From Arthrobacter sp. SDTb3-6 (GTDB lineage: Bacteria > Actinomycetota > Actinomycetes > Actinomycetales > Micrococcaceae), in assembly GCF_013376095.1 (NCBI RefSeq), contig NZ_JAAMFN010000012.1:34666-98665 (forward strand): 64,000 nucleotides of DNA. Direction: 5' to 3'. Below the pieces are notes generated by a model. That model did no database searches. It had not been told where the DNA came from and saw only the letters and a list, made by a program, of their open reading frames with translations. Positions 17,631 to 28,132 of this stretch are shown here, in pieces; position 1 is the first letter of the stretch, and each line of letters opens with the position of its first letter. The position numbers and the translations under genes are program-made.

Positions 17631-19205
17631 CTAGGCCTCGGCCGGCTCCTCGTACTTCGGGAAGACCGGCGCCGGGGCGGGCAGGACGGTACCGGGCACC
17701 AAGGGCACGGAAATGGCAGCAAACTGGCGGACGGCGTCGTCCGGGGCAGTGCCCTGGCCCAACATGTCCAGCAGCTTCGCGGCGGCGTCCGGCATGACCG
17801 GCTGGACCAGGATCGAGACGATCCGCAGCACCTCCAGGGTCACGTACAGCACGGTTTCCATGCGGGGGACGTCCGTCTTGCGCAGCACCCACGGCGCCTG
17901 GTCGGCAAAGTAGGCGTTGGTGTCGCCGAGGACGTGCCAGATCTTCTCCAGTGAGCCGTGGAAGTCCTGCACCCCATACGCGGCGCGGGACTGTTCCAGC
18001 AGGGCGCCGGCGGCGGCGAGGATCGCCTCGTCGGCCTCGGTCAAGGCACCGGGCACCGGCACCACACCGCCGCAGTTCTTGGCCACCATGGACAGGGACC
18101 GCTGGGCCAGGTTGCCCAGGTTGTTGGCGAGGTCGTGGTTCATGCGGCCCACCACGGCTTCGTGGTTGTAGGAGCCGTCCGCGCCAAACGGGACCTCGCG
18201 GAGCAGGAAAAAGCGCACGGCGTCGAGCCCGTACTGGGCCACCCAGTCGGCCGGCGCCACCACGTTGCCCAGCGACTTGGACATCTTCACGCCGTTGTTG
18301 TGCAGGAAGCCGTGGATCATGACGCGCTTGGGCAGTTCGATCCCGGCGGACATCAGGAAGGCCGGCCAGTACACGGCATGGAAGCGGGAGATGTCCTTGC
18401 CGATGACGTGCACGTCCGCCGGCCAGTACTTCCTGAACGATTCCGATTCCGTGTCCGGGTAGCCGACGCCGGTGAGGTAGTTGGTCAGCGCGTCGACCCA
18501 CACGTACATGACGTGCTTGTCGTTGCCGGGCACGGGGACGCCCCAGTCGAAGGTGGTGCGGCTGACGGAGAGGTCCTCCAGCCCGCCCTTGACGAAGCTG
18601 ATGACCTCGTTGAAGCGGGTGCGCGGGGCACCAAAGTCGGGCTGGTCGGCGTACAGGGCCAGCAGCCGGTCCTGGTAGTTGGAGAGGCGGAAGAAGTAGC
18701 TTTCCTCCTCCGTCCAGGTCAGCTCGGTGTCGGTGACCTTGGAGTAGCGCTTGCCGTCCCCGCGCAGTTCGGTCTCGTCCTCGCCGTAGTAGGCCTCGTC
18801 GCGGACGGAGTACCAGCCCTCATACTTGCCCAGGTAGATGTCCCCGGCCTCTTCCATCTTTTTCCAGATGGCCTGCGACGCCGCATAGTGGTCGGCGTCC
18901 GTGGTGCGGATGAAGCGGTCGTAGGTGATGCCCAGCGCCGCGTGCGCCGCCTTGTAGATGGCCGCGTTGCGGTCCACGAGCTCCTTGGGCGTGATGCCCT
19001 CCTTCTCGGCCGCCTGCGCAATCTTCATGCCGTGCTCATCCGTGCCGGTCAGGAACATCACGTCAAACCCGTCCAGGCGCTTGAAGCGTGCCATGGCGTC
19101 GGTGGCGATGTACTCGTAGGCATGCCCGATGTGCGGGACGCCGTTCGGGTACGTGATGGCGGTGGTGAGGTAGTAAGGCGTCTTGGCCGAGTCAGTAGAT
19201 GTCAC
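17631..19205 (-). CDS. metG: Methionyl-tRNA synthetase
   Basis: This 524-residue class I synthetase charges initiator and elongator tRNA-Met. PHIGH is at 24-28 and KMSKS at 307-311. The connective region (about 120-160) has no Cys clusters, so this is the zinc-free form known from mycobacteria. It ends without the C-terminal dimerisation domain of longer forms. The start is GTG 19205, six bases after TAAATT on the minus strand, which fits a leaderless message. The gene stands alone between the AbiEi-like pseudogene and serA. Confidence 0.97.
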   Translation of the reverse strand: MTSTDSAKTPYYLTTAITYPNGVPHIGHAYEYIATDAMARFKRLDGFDVMFLTGTDEHGMKIAQAAEKEGITPKELVDRNAAIYKAAHAALGITYDRFIRTTDADHYAASQAIWKKMEEAGDIYLGKYEGWYSVRDEAYYGEDETELRGDGKRYSKVTDTELTWTEEESYFFRLSNYQDRLLALYADQPDFGAPRTRFNEVISFVKGGLEDLSVSRTTFDWGVPVPGNDKHVMYVWVDALTNYLTGVGYPDTESESFRKYWPADVHVIGKDISRFHAVYWPAFLMSAGIELPKRVMIHGFLHNNGVKMSKSLGNVVAPADWVAQYGLDAVRFFLLREVPFGADGSYNHEAVVGRMNHDLANNLGNLAQRSLSMVAKNCGGVVPVPGALTEADEAILAAAGALLEQSRAAYGVQDFHGSLEKIWHVLGDTNAYFADQAPWVLRKTDVPRMETVLYVTLEVLRIVSILVQPVMPDAAAKLLDMLGQGTAPDDAVRQFAAISVPLVPGTVLPAPAPVFPKYEEPAEA

Positions 19206-19271
19206 CCTACGAATTTACCGTGAAGCAGCCGGTTTCGCCGCTTCGTGTCCGGCGCCCGGGGCGTTAACGTG

Positions 19272-19321
19272 CGACGGCGGCACCCGGGTGGGATGTTCGT
19301 CCCACCCGGGTGCCGCCGTCG
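19272..19321. terminator. Perfect 22-bp inverted repeat after serA
   Basis: Two arms of 22 bases (19272-19293 and 19300-19321), built around GGCACCCGGGTGGGA, pair perfectly across a six-base loop. It lies 23 bases after the serA stop on the minus strand and upstream of metG. No T-tract follows on the minus strand, so it is terminator-like in stem strength but not a textbook intrinsic terminator. Confidence 0.7.
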
Positions 19322-19344
19322 TACGGGTCCCGGCAGGCCCGGCG

Positions 19345-20940
19345 TCAGTCTTCCAGGTCGACCTCGCGGGCCACGGTGGCGCCGATGCCTTCCTTGATGG
19401 CCTCCAGCACGCCCTGGGGGACGGCGCTGTCGACGGTGATGAGGGCCAGGGCCTGGCCGCCTTCGCTGTGGCGGGCCACCTGCATGCCGGCGATGTTGAC
19501 GTTGTTTTCCCCGAGCAGGCGGCCGAGGGTGCCGACCACGCCCGGGCGGTCCGCGTAGGAGATGACCAGCAGGTGGTCGCTCATCGGGATTTCCAGCTCG
19601 TAGCCGTTGATGCCCACGATCTTCTGGACCTGCTTGGGCCCGGTCAGGGTGCCCGCCACGGAGATCTGCGAATCGTCGGAGAGCGCACCGCGGATGGTGA
19701 GCACGTTGCGGTAGTCGCCGGATTCCAGCGTGGTGATCAGGCGGGTGTTGATGCCGCGCTGTTCGGCCAGGACGGGGGCGTTGACGTAGGACACCTGCTC
19801 GGAGACGACGTCCTTGAACACGCCCTTGAGCGCGGAGAGTTCCAGGGCCTTGACGTCCAGGGCGGCAATTTCGCCGGCCACCTCGACGTCGATCTGGGTC
19901 ACGGAGGCGTGGGTCAGGGCGGTGAAGATCCGGCCCAGCTTCTCGATCAGCGGGATGCCCGGGCGGACGTCGGCGGCGATGACGCCCCCGGCGACGTTGA
20001 CGGCGTCGGGCACCAGTTCCCCGGCCAGGGCCAGGCGCACGGACTTGGCCACGGAGACGCCGGCCTTTTCCTGGGCTTCGCCGGTGGAGGCGCCCAGGTG
20101 CGGGGTGACAATGACGTTGTCCAGGCCCAGGAAGTCGACGTCCGTGGCAGGTTCCTTGACGAAGACGTCAATGCCGGCACCGGCAATTTCGCCGTCGCGC
20201 AGGGCGATGTTGAGCGCGGCCTCGTCCACCAGGCCGCCGCGGGCGACGTTGATGACGTAGGCGCTCTTCTTCATCTTCGCGAACGCCTCGGTGCCGATCA
20301 TGCCCAGCGTCTCCGGCGTGCGGGGCATGTGGATCGTGACGAAGTCGGACTGCTCCAGCAGCTCGTCCAGGCCCATCAGCTGCACGCCGAGGCTGGCGGC
20401 GCGGGCGGAGGTCACATAGGGGTCGTAGGCAATGATCTCCATGCCGAAGGCCTTGGCACGTTCGGTGATCAGGGCGCCGATGCGGCCCAGGCCGATGATG
20501 CCCAGCTTCTTCTCCAGCAGTTCCGTGCCGGTGTACTTGGAGCGCTTCCACTCGCCGTTCTTCAGGGCGGTGCTGGCGGCCGGGATGTGGCGGGCCAGGG
20601 AGAGGATGTGGCCGATGGTCAGTTCGGCGGCGGAGACGATGTTCGACGTCGGCGCATTCACCACCATGACCCCGGCCTGCGTTGCGGCCTTGATGTCCAC
20701 GTTGTCCAGCCCCACACCGGCACGGGCAATGACCTTCAGCTTCTTGGCGGCCGCAATGGCCTCGGCGTCGACCTGGGTTGCGGAGCGGACCAGGATGGCG
20801 TCCACGTCCTCAATGGCGGTGAGCAGCTGGGACCGGTCGGACCCGTCCGTCTGGCGGATTTCAAAGTCGGGGCCCAGTGCCTCGACCGTGGCGGGTGAAA
20901 GTTCCTCTGCGAGGAGTACGACTGGCTTGGTGGCGCTCAC
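19345..20940 (-). CDS. serA: D-3-phosphoglycerate dehydrogenase
   Basis: This 531-residue enzyme carries out the first step of serine synthesis, NAD-dependent oxidation of 3-phosphoglycerate. It is the long type I form found in mycobacteria: a catalytic/NAD domain with GLGRIG at 150-155, then an intervening ASB domain, and a C-terminal ACT domain (LLVISYADRPGVVGTLGRLL) that usually mediates serine feedback inhibition. I start it at GTG 20940, preceded by AAAGAGG at six bases; a longer in-frame extension to 21099 would run through the ilvC terminator and is rejected. Its location next to the ilv genes is common in this group. Confidence 0.96.
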   Translation of the reverse strand: MSATKPVVLLAEELSPATVEALGPDFEIRQTDGSDRSQLLTAIEDVDAILVRSATQVDAEAIAAAKKLKVIARAGVGLDNVDIKAATQAGVMVVNAPTSNIVSAAELTIGHILSLARHIPAASTALKNGEWKRSKYTGTELLEKKLGIIGLGRIGALITERAKAFGMEIIAYDPYVTSARAASLGVQLMGLDELLEQSDFVTIHMPRTPETLGMIGTEAFAKMKKSAYVINVARGGLVDEAALNIALRDGEIAGAGIDVFVKEPATDVDFLGLDNVIVTPHLGASTGEAQEKAGVSVAKSVRLALAGELVPDAVNVAGGVIAADVRPGIPLIEKLGRIFTALTHASVTQIDVEVAGEIAALDVKALELSALKGVFKDVVSEQVSYVNAPVLAEQRGINTRLITTLESGDYRNVLTIRGALSDDSQISVAGTLTGPKQVQKIVGINGYELEIPMSDHLLVISYADRPGVVGTLGRLLGENNVNIAGMQVARHSEGGQALALITVDSAVPQGVLEAIKEGIGATVAREVDLED

Positions 20941-21012
20941 CTGTGACCTCTTTAGCTCTCGGGTATGTTCTGGTGGGGATTTTGGTGGCTGGTTTTTTGC
21001 GAAGCGAATCAA

Positions 21013-21051
21013 CAAAAAAGCCGGACTCCAGTTTATGGGAGTCCGGCTTCC
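21013..21051 (-). terminator. Intrinsic terminator of ilvC
   Basis: On the minus strand, AGCCGGACTCC and GGAGTCCGGCT form an 11-bp stem with an eight-base loop, followed directly by TTTTTTG. It begins about 67 bases after the ilvC stop and lies upstream of serA, so it separates the two units. Confidence 0.9.
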
Positions 21052-21117
21052 TTGGCCGTAACATTCGGCGGTGGCGGCGACGCAAGCGATGCACGTCACA
21101 CGCCCGGAGGATGCGTG

Positions 21118-22239
<1,122 letters not shown>

Positions 22240-22752
22240 CTAGGAGGCGCGAAGTGCCCGGTCGCTCATGGAACGGGATCCCCGTCCGATGGCCAAGGTG
22301 CCGGATTGCACAATCTCGCGGACGCCGAAGGGCTCGAGCACATTGAGCAGTGCCGTGAGCTTGTCCGGGTGGCCGGTGGCTTCGATGGTGAGCGAGTCGG
22401 TGGACACGTCGACGACCGAGGCACGGAAGAGGTCTGCGGCTTGGGTGACCTGCAGCCTCGTGGCGGCATCCGCACGTACCTTGACCAGGATGTGGTCCCG
22501 TTGCACGGAGTTCTCTGAAACGAGTTCAACAATCTTGATGACGTTGACCAGTTTATTCAGCTGTTTGGTGACTTGTTCAATCAGGTCCCCGTCGGCGTCG
22601 ACCACGACGGTCATCCGGGACACCCCGGAGACCTCGGTGGGACCGACGGCCAGGGAATTGATGTTGAAGGCGCGGCGGGCGAACATGCTGGCCACGCGGG
22701 TCAGGACGCCGGGCTTGTCCTCAACCAGGACGGAAAGGGTATGGCGTGTCAT
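22240..22752 (-). CDS. ilvN: Acetolactate synthase small (regulatory) subunit
   Basis: This 170-residue subunit has an N-terminal ACT domain (LSVLVEDKPGVLTRVASMFA) that binds valine and transmits feedback inhibition to IlvB, followed by the second ALS_ss domain. ATG 22752 lies two bases after the ilvB stop codon, so the two subunits are coupled. An in-frame extension to 22839 only overlaps ilvB and has no family similarity. Confidence 0.96.
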   Translation of the reverse strand: MTRHTLSVLVEDKPGVLTRVASMFARRAFNINSLAVGPTEVSGVSRMTVVVDADGDLIEQVTKQLNKLVNVIKIVELVSENSVQRDHILVKVRADAATRLQVTQAADLFRASVVDVSTDSLTIEATGHPDKLTALLNVLEPFGVREIVQSGTLAIGRGSRSMSDRALRAS

Positions 22753-22754
22753 GT

Positions 22755-24644
22755 CTAGTCCTCTTCTTCCCACACCGGGGTCATGTTGCGGGCCACCTGG
22801 ATCTGGTCGTTGCTGACGCCTGAGGGGACCATTGGCCACACCATGGAGTCGGGGCTGACCACGAAGTCAATGACGACGGGGCGGTCGTTGATGGCGAGCG
22901 CCTTTTCAATCGTCGCGTCAATGTCCTCGACCCGTTCGCAGCGCAGGCCCACACAGCCGTAGGCGTCGGCGAGCTTGACGAAGTCCGGCACGCGCATGGA
23001 GTCATGGCCCGTGTTCAGGTCGGTGTTGGAGTAGCGGCTGTTGTAAAACAGGGTCTGCCACTGGCGCACCATGCCGAGCGAGGAGTTGTTGATGACGGCA
23101 ACCTTGATCGCAATGTTGTTGATCCGGCAGGTGGCCAGTTCCTGGTTGGTCATCTGGAAGCAGCCGTCGCCGTCAATGGCCCAGACCACGCGGTCCGGGT
23201 TGCCGACCTTGGCGCCCATGGCTGCGGGCACCGAATACCCCATGGTGCCGGCGCCGCCGGAGTTCAGCCAGGAATGCGGGCGCTCGTACTTGATGAACTG
23301 TGCGGCCCACATCTGGTGCTGCCCGACGCCGGCCACGTACACGCCCTCCGGGCCCGTCAGCGCGCCGATGCGGGAGATGACCCGCTGCGGGGACATGAGG
23401 CCGTCCTCCGGTTCGGTCCAGCCCAGCGGGTAGGTCTCGCGCAGGTTTCCCAAAAACGCCCACCAGTCGCTGAGGTCCGGGGTTCCGCCGGCCTCAAACT
23501 CGGCCTTCACCGCGGCGGTGAGGTCCGGGATGATCTCCTTGACCGAGCCCACGATCGGGACATCGGCCGTGCGGTTCTTGGAGATTTCCGCCGGGTCGAT
23601 GTCTGCGTGGATCACCTTGGCATGCGGGGCGAAGCTGCTCAGCACGCCGGTAACGCGGTCGTCAAAACGGGCGCCCAGGGTGATCAGCAGGTCCGACTGC
23701 TGCAGCGCCGTCACGGCCGAGACGGATCCGTGCATGCCCGGCATGCCCACGTGCAGGGGGTGCGAGTCCGGGAACGCGCCCCGGGCCATCAGGGTGGTGG
23801 CCACGGGCGCACCGGTCAGCTCGGCCAGCTCCATGAGTTCCTTGGCGGCGTGCGCCTTGATGACGCCACCGCCCACGTACAACACCGGCTTCCTGGCCTC
23901 GCGGATCAGCTTGGCGGCCTCGCGCAGCTGCTTGGAGTGGCCGCGGAACACGGGCCGGTACCCGGGCAGGTCGATGACCGGCGGCCAGGAGAACGTCATC
24001 TGGCCCTGCTGGGCGTCCTTGGAGACGTCCACCAGGACGGGGCCGGGCCGGCCGGTGGAGGCGAGGTGGAACGCCTCCGCCAGGATGCGCGGAATGTCCT
24101 GGGCGTCGGTGACGAGGTAGGAGTGCTTGGTCACCGGCATGGTGATCCCGACGATGTCGGCTTCCTGGAAGGCGTCCGTGCCGATCACGGAGCTGGAGAC
24201 CTGGCCGGTGATGGCCACGAGCGGCACCGAGTCCATGTGGGCGTCCATGATGGGTGTGACCAGGTTCGTGGCGCCCGGACCGGAGGTCGCGATGCACACG
24301 CCGACCTGGCCGGTGACCATGGCGTAGCCCTGGGCCGCGTGCCCGGCACCTTGTTCATGGCGGACCAGGACATGGTTGAGGGAGGAGGCCATGAGGGGGT
24401 CATAGGTGGGCAGGATGGCTCCGCCGGGAAGCCCGAAGACGTCCTTGACGCCCAGCTCTTCAAGTGAACGGACAAGTGCCTCGGAGCCGGTCATTTGTAC
24501 GGGCGCCACAACGTTGTTGGGGCCGACGACGGCGGTGGCCGGGCTGGCCGGGCTGACTGCTCCTGAGCTGCTTCCTGCCGTGGCACCATGTCCGTGGGAC
24601 TTGGTGGCCATCAGCGCAGGGCTGGCGGGCTTTCCTTTACTCAT
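22755..24644 (-). CDS. ilvB: Acetolactate synthase large subunit
   Basis: This 629-residue thiamine-diphosphate enzyme condenses two pyruvates, or pyruvate with 2-oxobutyrate. The ThDP-activating glutamate is in [15 protein letters not shown], the central FAD-binding domain has [10 protein letters not shown], and the Mg/ThDP motif begins [14 protein letters not shown]. The first 45 residues are a Ser/Gly/Ala-rich extension before the family start ([20 protein letters not shown]), common in actinobacterial IlvB. It is the first gene of the ilvB-ilvN-ilvC unit, preceded by a leader peptide and attenuator. Confidence 0.97.
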   Translation of the reverse strand: MSKGKPASPALMATKSHGHGATAGSSSGAVSPASPATAVVGPNNVVAPVQMTGSEALVRSLEELGVKDVFGLPGGAILPTYDPLMASSLNHVLVRHEQGAGHAAQGYAMVTGQVGVCIATSGPGATNLVTPIMDAHMDSVPLVAITGQVSSSVIGTDAFQEADIVGITMPVTKHSYLVTDAQDIPRILAEAFHLASTGRPGPVLVDVSKDAQQGQMTFSWPPVIDLPGYRPVFRGHSKQLREAAKLIREARKPVLYVGGGVIKAHAAKELMELAELTGAPVATTLMARGAFPDSHPLHVGMPGMHGSVSAVTALQQSDLLITLGARFDDRVTGVLSSFAPHAKVIHADIDPAEISKNRTADVPIVGSVKEIIPDLTAAVKAEFEAGGTPDLSDWWAFLGNLRETYPLGWTEPEDGLMSPQRVISRIGALTGPEGVYVAGVGQHQMWAAQFIKYERPHSWLNSGGAGTMGYSVPAAMGAKVGNPDRVVWAIDGDGCFQMTNQELATCRINNIAIKVAVINNSSLGMVRQWQTLFYNSRYSNTDLNTGHDSMRVPDFVKLADAYGCVGLRCERVEDIDATIEKALAINDRPVVIDFVVSPDSMVWPMVPSGVSNDQIQVARNMTPVWEEED

Positions 24645-24741
24645 CGGTTCTTCCTTTGCGGAACTCGTGTTCTTGGTACTTCCATGGCTTGCGTTTCGGG
24701 TCGCTTACGCAGTGTTACGAGTTGCCATACTGTGGTGGAAA

Positions 24742-24781
24742 CAAAAAAACCCCTCAGCCGTCAGGCTCTCATCGAGGGGTT
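24742..24781 (-). terminator. ilvB attenuator terminator
   Basis: On the minus strand, AACCCCTC and GAGGGGTT pair across an 18-base loop, followed by a run of T (seven in all, including two from the stem). It lies between the 10-codon leader peptide (ending 24859) and the ilvB start (24644), the position expected of an attenuator. A small hairpin TGGCC/GGCCA (24826-24844) directly after the leader stop could serve as a pause signal. Confidence 0.8.
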
Positions 24782-24858
24782 TGCACGTGTTGCGACGTTC
24801 TCTTCACTGGTTTGTCAGAGGGTCATGGCCTTATGGTGTGGCCATTTTGCGTCACGCG

Positions 24859-24891
24859 CTAGCTAATGACGACTACGAGCAACATGTTCAT
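24859..24891 (-). CDS. ilvB leader peptide (MNMLLVVVIS)
   Basis: This 10-codon open frame on the minus strand is preceded by AAGGAAAG nine bases before its ATG. Six of its ten residues (LLVVVI) are the branched-chain amino acids made by the downstream ilvB-ilvN-ilvC enzymes, and a terminator hairpin follows 78 bases later. In attenuation, ribosomes stalled on these codons when charged tRNA-Leu, -Val or -Ile is scarce prevent the terminator from forming. Corynebacterium glutamicum ilvB has a comparable leader. The peptide itself probably has no function. Confidence 0.8.
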   Translation of the reverse strand: MNMLLVVVIS

Positions 24892-24929
24892 GTCTGTAGT
24901 CTTTCCTTTTGCCGCCGGAGGTGTCAAAC

Positions 24930-24935
24930 AGCATA
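24930..24935 (-). promoter_or_regulatory. Candidate ilvB -10 element
   Basis: The minus-strand hexamer TATGCT would start transcription near 24923, about 32 bases before the leader-peptide ATG. No good -35 hexamer stands 17 bases upstream; that position is inside a nested palindrome, so the promoter may need an activator or be covered by a repressor. Confidence 0.4.
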
Positions 24936-24939
24936 CCCC

Positions 24940-24982
24940 GTGATTCCAGCATGTGGACGCATGGTCCACTCTGTGGAATCAC
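24940..24982. promoter_or_regulatory. Nested 43-bp palindrome between ilvD and ilvB
   Basis: GTGATTCCA pairs with TGGAATCAC at the outside and GTGGAC with GTCCAC inside, symmetrically spaced about a five-base centre. It spans the ilvD stop codon (24979-24981) and ends five bases before the candidate ilvB -10 element. It could be an operator at the -35 region or an RNA hairpin at the end of ilvD. Confidence 0.6.
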
Positions 24983-26718
24983 CCGCAGTAGGCGCCGGTG
25001 GAGGCGCTGTTGACAAGCTTCGCATACTTGGCCAGCACGCCCGTGGTGAACTTGGCCGGCAGCGGCCGCCACCCCACCTTGCGTCCCTCCAGTTCGACGG
25101 GCTCCACCAGGAGGTCGAACGACCGGGCGGCGATGTCCACGCGGATCCTGTCGCCGTCGCGCACAAAGGCGATGGGTCCGCCGTCGGCCGCTTCCGGGGC
25201 CACGTGGCCGATGCACAGCCCGGTGGTGCCGCCGGAAAAGCGCCCGTCCGTCAGCAGCAGCACCTCCTTGCCGAGCCCGGCTCCCTTGATGGCGCCGGTG
25301 ATGGCGAGCATCTCGCGCATGCCCGGGCCGCCCTTGGGGCCTTCGTAACGGATGACGACGACGTCCCCGGCCTGGATTTCGCCGCTGTCCAGCGCGTCCA
25401 GGGCGCCCTGCTCGCGTTCAAACACGCGGGCGGTTCCCTCGAACACATCCAGGTCAAAGCCGGCGCTCTTGACAACGGCGCCTTCCGGGGCGAGCGAGCC
25501 GTGCAGGATGGTGATGCCGCCGGTCTTGTGGATGGGGTTGTCCAGGGCGCGCAGCACCTTGCCGTCGGGGTCCGGCGGGTTGATGTCGGCAAGGTTTTCC
25601 GCCACCGTCCTGCCCGTGACGGTGAGGGCGTCGCCGTGGAGGAGCCCGGCGTCGAGCAGTGCCTTCATGATGACCGGGACGCCGCCGATCCTGTCGACGT
25701 CGAACATGACGTAGCGGCCAAAGGGCTTCAGGTCGCCCAGGTGCGGGATCCTGTCGCCGATGCGGTTGAAGTCCTTCAGGGTCAGGTCCACCCTGGCTTC
25801 GCGGGCAATGGCGAGCAGGTGCAGGACGGCGTTGGTGGAGCCGCCGAAGGCCATGGTCACGGCGATGGCGTTTTCAAAGGCTTCCTTGGTCATGATGTCG
25901 CGGGCACGGATGCCCTTCTCCAGCAGGTGGACCACGGCCTCGCCGGACTTGCGGGCGTACATGTCGCGGCGGCGGTCGGCACTGGGCGGGGCGGCCGAGC
26001 CCGGCAGCGACATGCCGAGGGCCTCGCCGATGCAGGCCATGGTGTTGGCCGTGTACATGCCGCCGCACGCGCCTTCGCCGGGGCAGATGGCCCGTTCGAT
26101 GCTGTCCAGGTCCTTCATGCTCATCCTGCCGGCGGCGCAGGCACCGACCGCCTCGAAGGCGTCAATCAGGGTGACTTCCTTTTCCGTGCCGTCCTCCAGC
26201 TTGGCAAAGCCGGGCATGATCGAGCCGGCGTAGAGGAATACGCTGGCCAGGTTCAGGCGGGCCGCGGCCATGAGCATGCCGGGCAGGGACTTGTCGCAGC
26301 CGGCCAGGAGCACCGAGCCGTCCAGGCGCTCGGCCATCATGACCGTTTCCACGGAGTCGGCAATGACCTCCCTGGAGACCAGGGAGAAGTGCATGCCCTC
26401 GTGGCCCATGGAGATGCCGTCCGAGACGGAGATGGTGCCGAACTGCATGGGGAAGCCATCCGCCGCGAAGACGCCTTCCTTCGCGCCCTGGGCCAGCCGG
26501 TTCAGGGACAGGTTGCAGGGGGTGATTTCGTTCCAGGAGCTGGCGACGCCGATCTGGGGCTTGCGGAAGTCGTCGTCGCCCATGCCCACCGCGCGGAACA
26601 TGCCGCGCGCCGGGGCGGCGTGGATCCCGTCGGTGACGACCCTGCTGCGGGGCTTGATGTCCGGCTTGCCCTCTGCGGTCCGGACAACTTCTTCTGCTGA
26701 ATTGGCATCCACGCTCAT
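24979..26718 (-). CDS. ilvD: Dihydroxy-acid dehydratase
   Basis: This 579-residue iron-sulfur enzyme dehydrates dihydroxy-isovalerate and -methylvalerate, the third step of Val/Ile synthesis. Cluster cysteines are visible in [21 protein letters not shown] and [14 protein letters not shown]. The catalytic C-terminal segment includes [17 protein letters not shown]. The start is ATG 26718, exactly six bases after TAGACT, so the message is probably leaderless. It is transcribed towards ilvB, but the 334-base gap holds a separate promoter, leader and attenuator for ilvB. Confidence 0.97.
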   Translation of the reverse strand: MSVDANSAEEVVRTAEGKPDIKPRSRVVTDGIHAAPARGMFRAVGMGDDDFRKPQIGVASSWNEITPCNLSLNRLAQGAKEGVFAADGFPMQFGTISVSDGISMGHEGMHFSLVSREVIADSVETVMMAERLDGSVLLAGCDKSLPGMLMAAARLNLASVFLYAGSIMPGFAKLEDGTEKEVTLIDAFEAVGACAAGRMSMKDLDSIERAICPGEGACGGMYTANTMACIGEALGMSLPGSAAPPSADRRRDMYARKSGEAVVHLLEKGIRARDIMTKEAFENAIAVTMAFGGSTNAVLHLLAIAREARVDLTLKDFNRIGDRIPHLGDLKPFGRYVMFDVDRIGGVPVIMKALLDAGLLHGDALTVTGRTVAENLADINPPDPDGKVLRALDNPIHKTGGITILHGSLAPEGAVVKSAGFDLDVFEGTARVFEREQGALDALDSGEIQAGDVVVIRYEGPKGGPGMREMLAITGAIKGAGLGKEVLLLTDGRFSGGTTGLCIGHVAPEAADGGPIAFVRDGDRIRVDIAARSFDLLVEPVELEGRKVGWRPLPAKFTTGVLAKYAKLVNSASTGAYCG

Positions 26719-27039
26719 GGGGGCAGTCTATGACGGGGATCACGTCCCGGCCAGCCTTTGCCGCGGGTCGTCCCTCAGGAAGGGCCGGGGAAGGGCAGGG
26801 AAGACCGCCGGAAGGGCTCGGGAGGGGACATGGGGCGGCCGTGCCGGTTTCAACGCGGAAATTCGTGTCCTGGCCGCCAAAAAACCGCGTCTTTCCCGGG
26901 ATTTTGACCCGGCCGCCTGTGATCTGTGCCGCAAACGGACTTTTCGATTTCACACCCGCCCAAAAACCATGTAGTGTTTCATGTCGTTGCAGGGAACACA
27001 ACGGACACAAACCGGCGTGAACCGCTGCGGCCAGAAGAT
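26719..27039. other. Intergenic region, ilvD and tRNA-Lys promoters
   Basis: This contains the ilvD -10 element (minus-strand TAGACT at 26725-26730) and the candidate tRNA-Lys promoter (26949-26977). I see no gene or repeat in the rest. Confidence 0.6.
26949..26977 (+). promoter_or_regulatory. Candidate tRNA-Lys promoter
   Basis: TTCACA (26949-26954) and TAGTGT (26972-26977) are separated by exactly 17 bases. Transcription would begin about 55 bases before the mature tRNA-Lys 5' end, a usual leader length for RNase P processing. Confidence 0.5.
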
Positions 27040-27112
27040 GCACCTCTAGCTCAATTGGCAGAGCAATTGACTCTTAATCAATGGGTTTCGGGTTCAAGTC
27101 CCGAGGGGTGCA
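27040..27112 (+). tRNA. tRNA-Lys (CTT)
   Basis: This 73-base cloverleaf has acceptor stem GCACCTC/GGGGTGC and anticodon stem ATTGA/TCAAT. The seven-base loop carries the anticodon CTT at 27073-27075, and the T-arm has GGTTCAAGTCC. CCA is not encoded. A strong terminator follows. Confidence 0.97.
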
Positions 27113-27122
27113 CAGTTGAAAG

Positions 27123-27163
27123 ACGGCCCCGGTCCGCTTAGGCGGACCGGGGCCGTTTTGTTT
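27123..27163 (+). terminator. tRNA-Lys terminator
   Basis: ACGGCCCCGGTCCGC and GCGGACCGGGGCCGT form a 15-bp perfect stem with a four-base loop, followed by TTTTGTTTT. It lies 10 bases after the tRNA. Confidence 0.93.
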
Positions 27164-27338
27164 TCCCCGCCAGGTGCGCGAGCGCCGCCCGGCCGCTGCC
27201 CGGGCAGGTGGCCTCCGATGCCGCCGAACGCGGGGCCCGCCGCGAATTTAAGGGTCCACGGCAACTGGCCTAGGCTGAAGTGAACATCCCGCCGCGTTCC
27301 CTTGCGGCGCCCGTCCACACACCGCCCCAGGAGCCACC

Positions 27339-27812
27339 ATGACCGAACGCCTCGTCCCCGGCGACACCGCCCCGGCCTTCAGCCTGCCCAATGCCGACGG
27401 CGGCACCACGGCACTGCAGGACTTCACGGGCCAGAACGTGGTGGTCTACTTTTACCCCGCCGCGGCAACGCCGGGGTGCACCAAGGAGGCCTGCGACTTC
27501 CGCGACAACCTGGCGTCGTTGAAGTCGGCCGGCTACCAGGTGCTGGGCATCTCCCCCGATCCCGTCGCCAAGCTGGCCAAGTTCGCAGCCAAGGAGGAAC
27601 TCACGTTCCCGCTGTTGTCCGACGAGGACCATGCCGTTGCGGACGCCTACGCTGCGTGGGGTGAGAAGAAGAACTATGGGAAGACGTACCAGGGGCTGAT
27701 CCGCTCCACGATCGTGGTCGACGGCAGCGGGAAGGTGGCACTGGCACAGTACAACGTCCGCGCCACCGGCCACGTCGCCAAGCTGCGCCGTGACTTGAAG
27801 ATCGACGCCTGA
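27339..27812 (+). CDS. bcp: Thioredoxin-dependent peroxiredoxin (BCP family)
   Basis: This 157-residue thiol peroxidase reduces hydrogen peroxide and alkyl hydroperoxides. The peroxidatic cysteine is C47 in TPGCTKEACDFRD, and the resolving cysteine C52 lies five residues later, the pattern of the atypical two-Cys BCP/PrxQ group. The rest is a standard thioredoxin fold without signal peptide, so the enzyme is cytoplasmic. ATG 27339 has AGGAG six bases before it. TAGGCT about 60 bases upstream may be the -10 element. The gene is monocistronic between two tRNA genes. Confidence 0.95.
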   Translation: MTERLVPGDTAPAFSLPNADGGTTALQDFTGQNVVVYFYPAAATPGCTKEACDFRDNLASLKSAGYQVLGISPDPVAKLAKFAAKEELTFPLLSDEDHAVADAYAAWGEKKNYGKTYQGLIRSTIVVDGSGKVALAQYNVRATGHVAKLRRDLKIDA

Positions 27813-27890
27813 TCGAAAATCGGCCCTCCGGCCCGCCCGTTTCGCGATCCTGGCGCGGCCGCAAGGCCGGCAACGGCAGTGATCAATGTG

Positions 27891-27972
27891 TGCGCAAGAG
27901 GGGACTTGAACCCCTACGCCCGAAGGCACAGGTACCTAAAACCTGCGTGTCTACCAATTCCACCACTCGCGC
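27891..27972 (-). tRNA. tRNA-Leu (TAG)
   Basis: This 82-base class II tRNA on the minus strand has acceptor arms GCGCGAG and CTTGCGC with discriminator A, D-arm with GGTAGACAC, anticodon stem CAGGT/ACCTG and loop TTTAGGT giving anticodon TAG. A variable arm with GCCTTCGGGC and T-arm GGTTCAAGTCC follow. CCA is not encoded. The flanking bases to the SBP gene contain no other feature. Confidence 0.95.
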
Positions 27973-28132
27973 CGGCAAATACATGCGGTAAAGACCTGCA
28001 CAATACTACCCGGCAATCCCCCCGGCCCGTCACACCCGCAACCACGGCTCCAGCCCGCAGCCTGCCGCTGCCGGGCTTGAGCAACTAGGATGAGTGGCTG
28101 ACGGAACACCCTGCGGCAAGGAGAACCCCCAC

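Noticed and set aside
20941..21099. N-terminal extension of serA
   Set aside because: It would translate the ilvC terminator hairpin; GTG 20940 with AAAGAGG is a better start and matches family length.
22753..22839. N-terminal extension of ilvN
   Set aside because: It overlaps the end of ilvB and is Pro/Gly/Arg-rich; ATG 22752 is two bases after the ilvB stop and opens the ACT domain.
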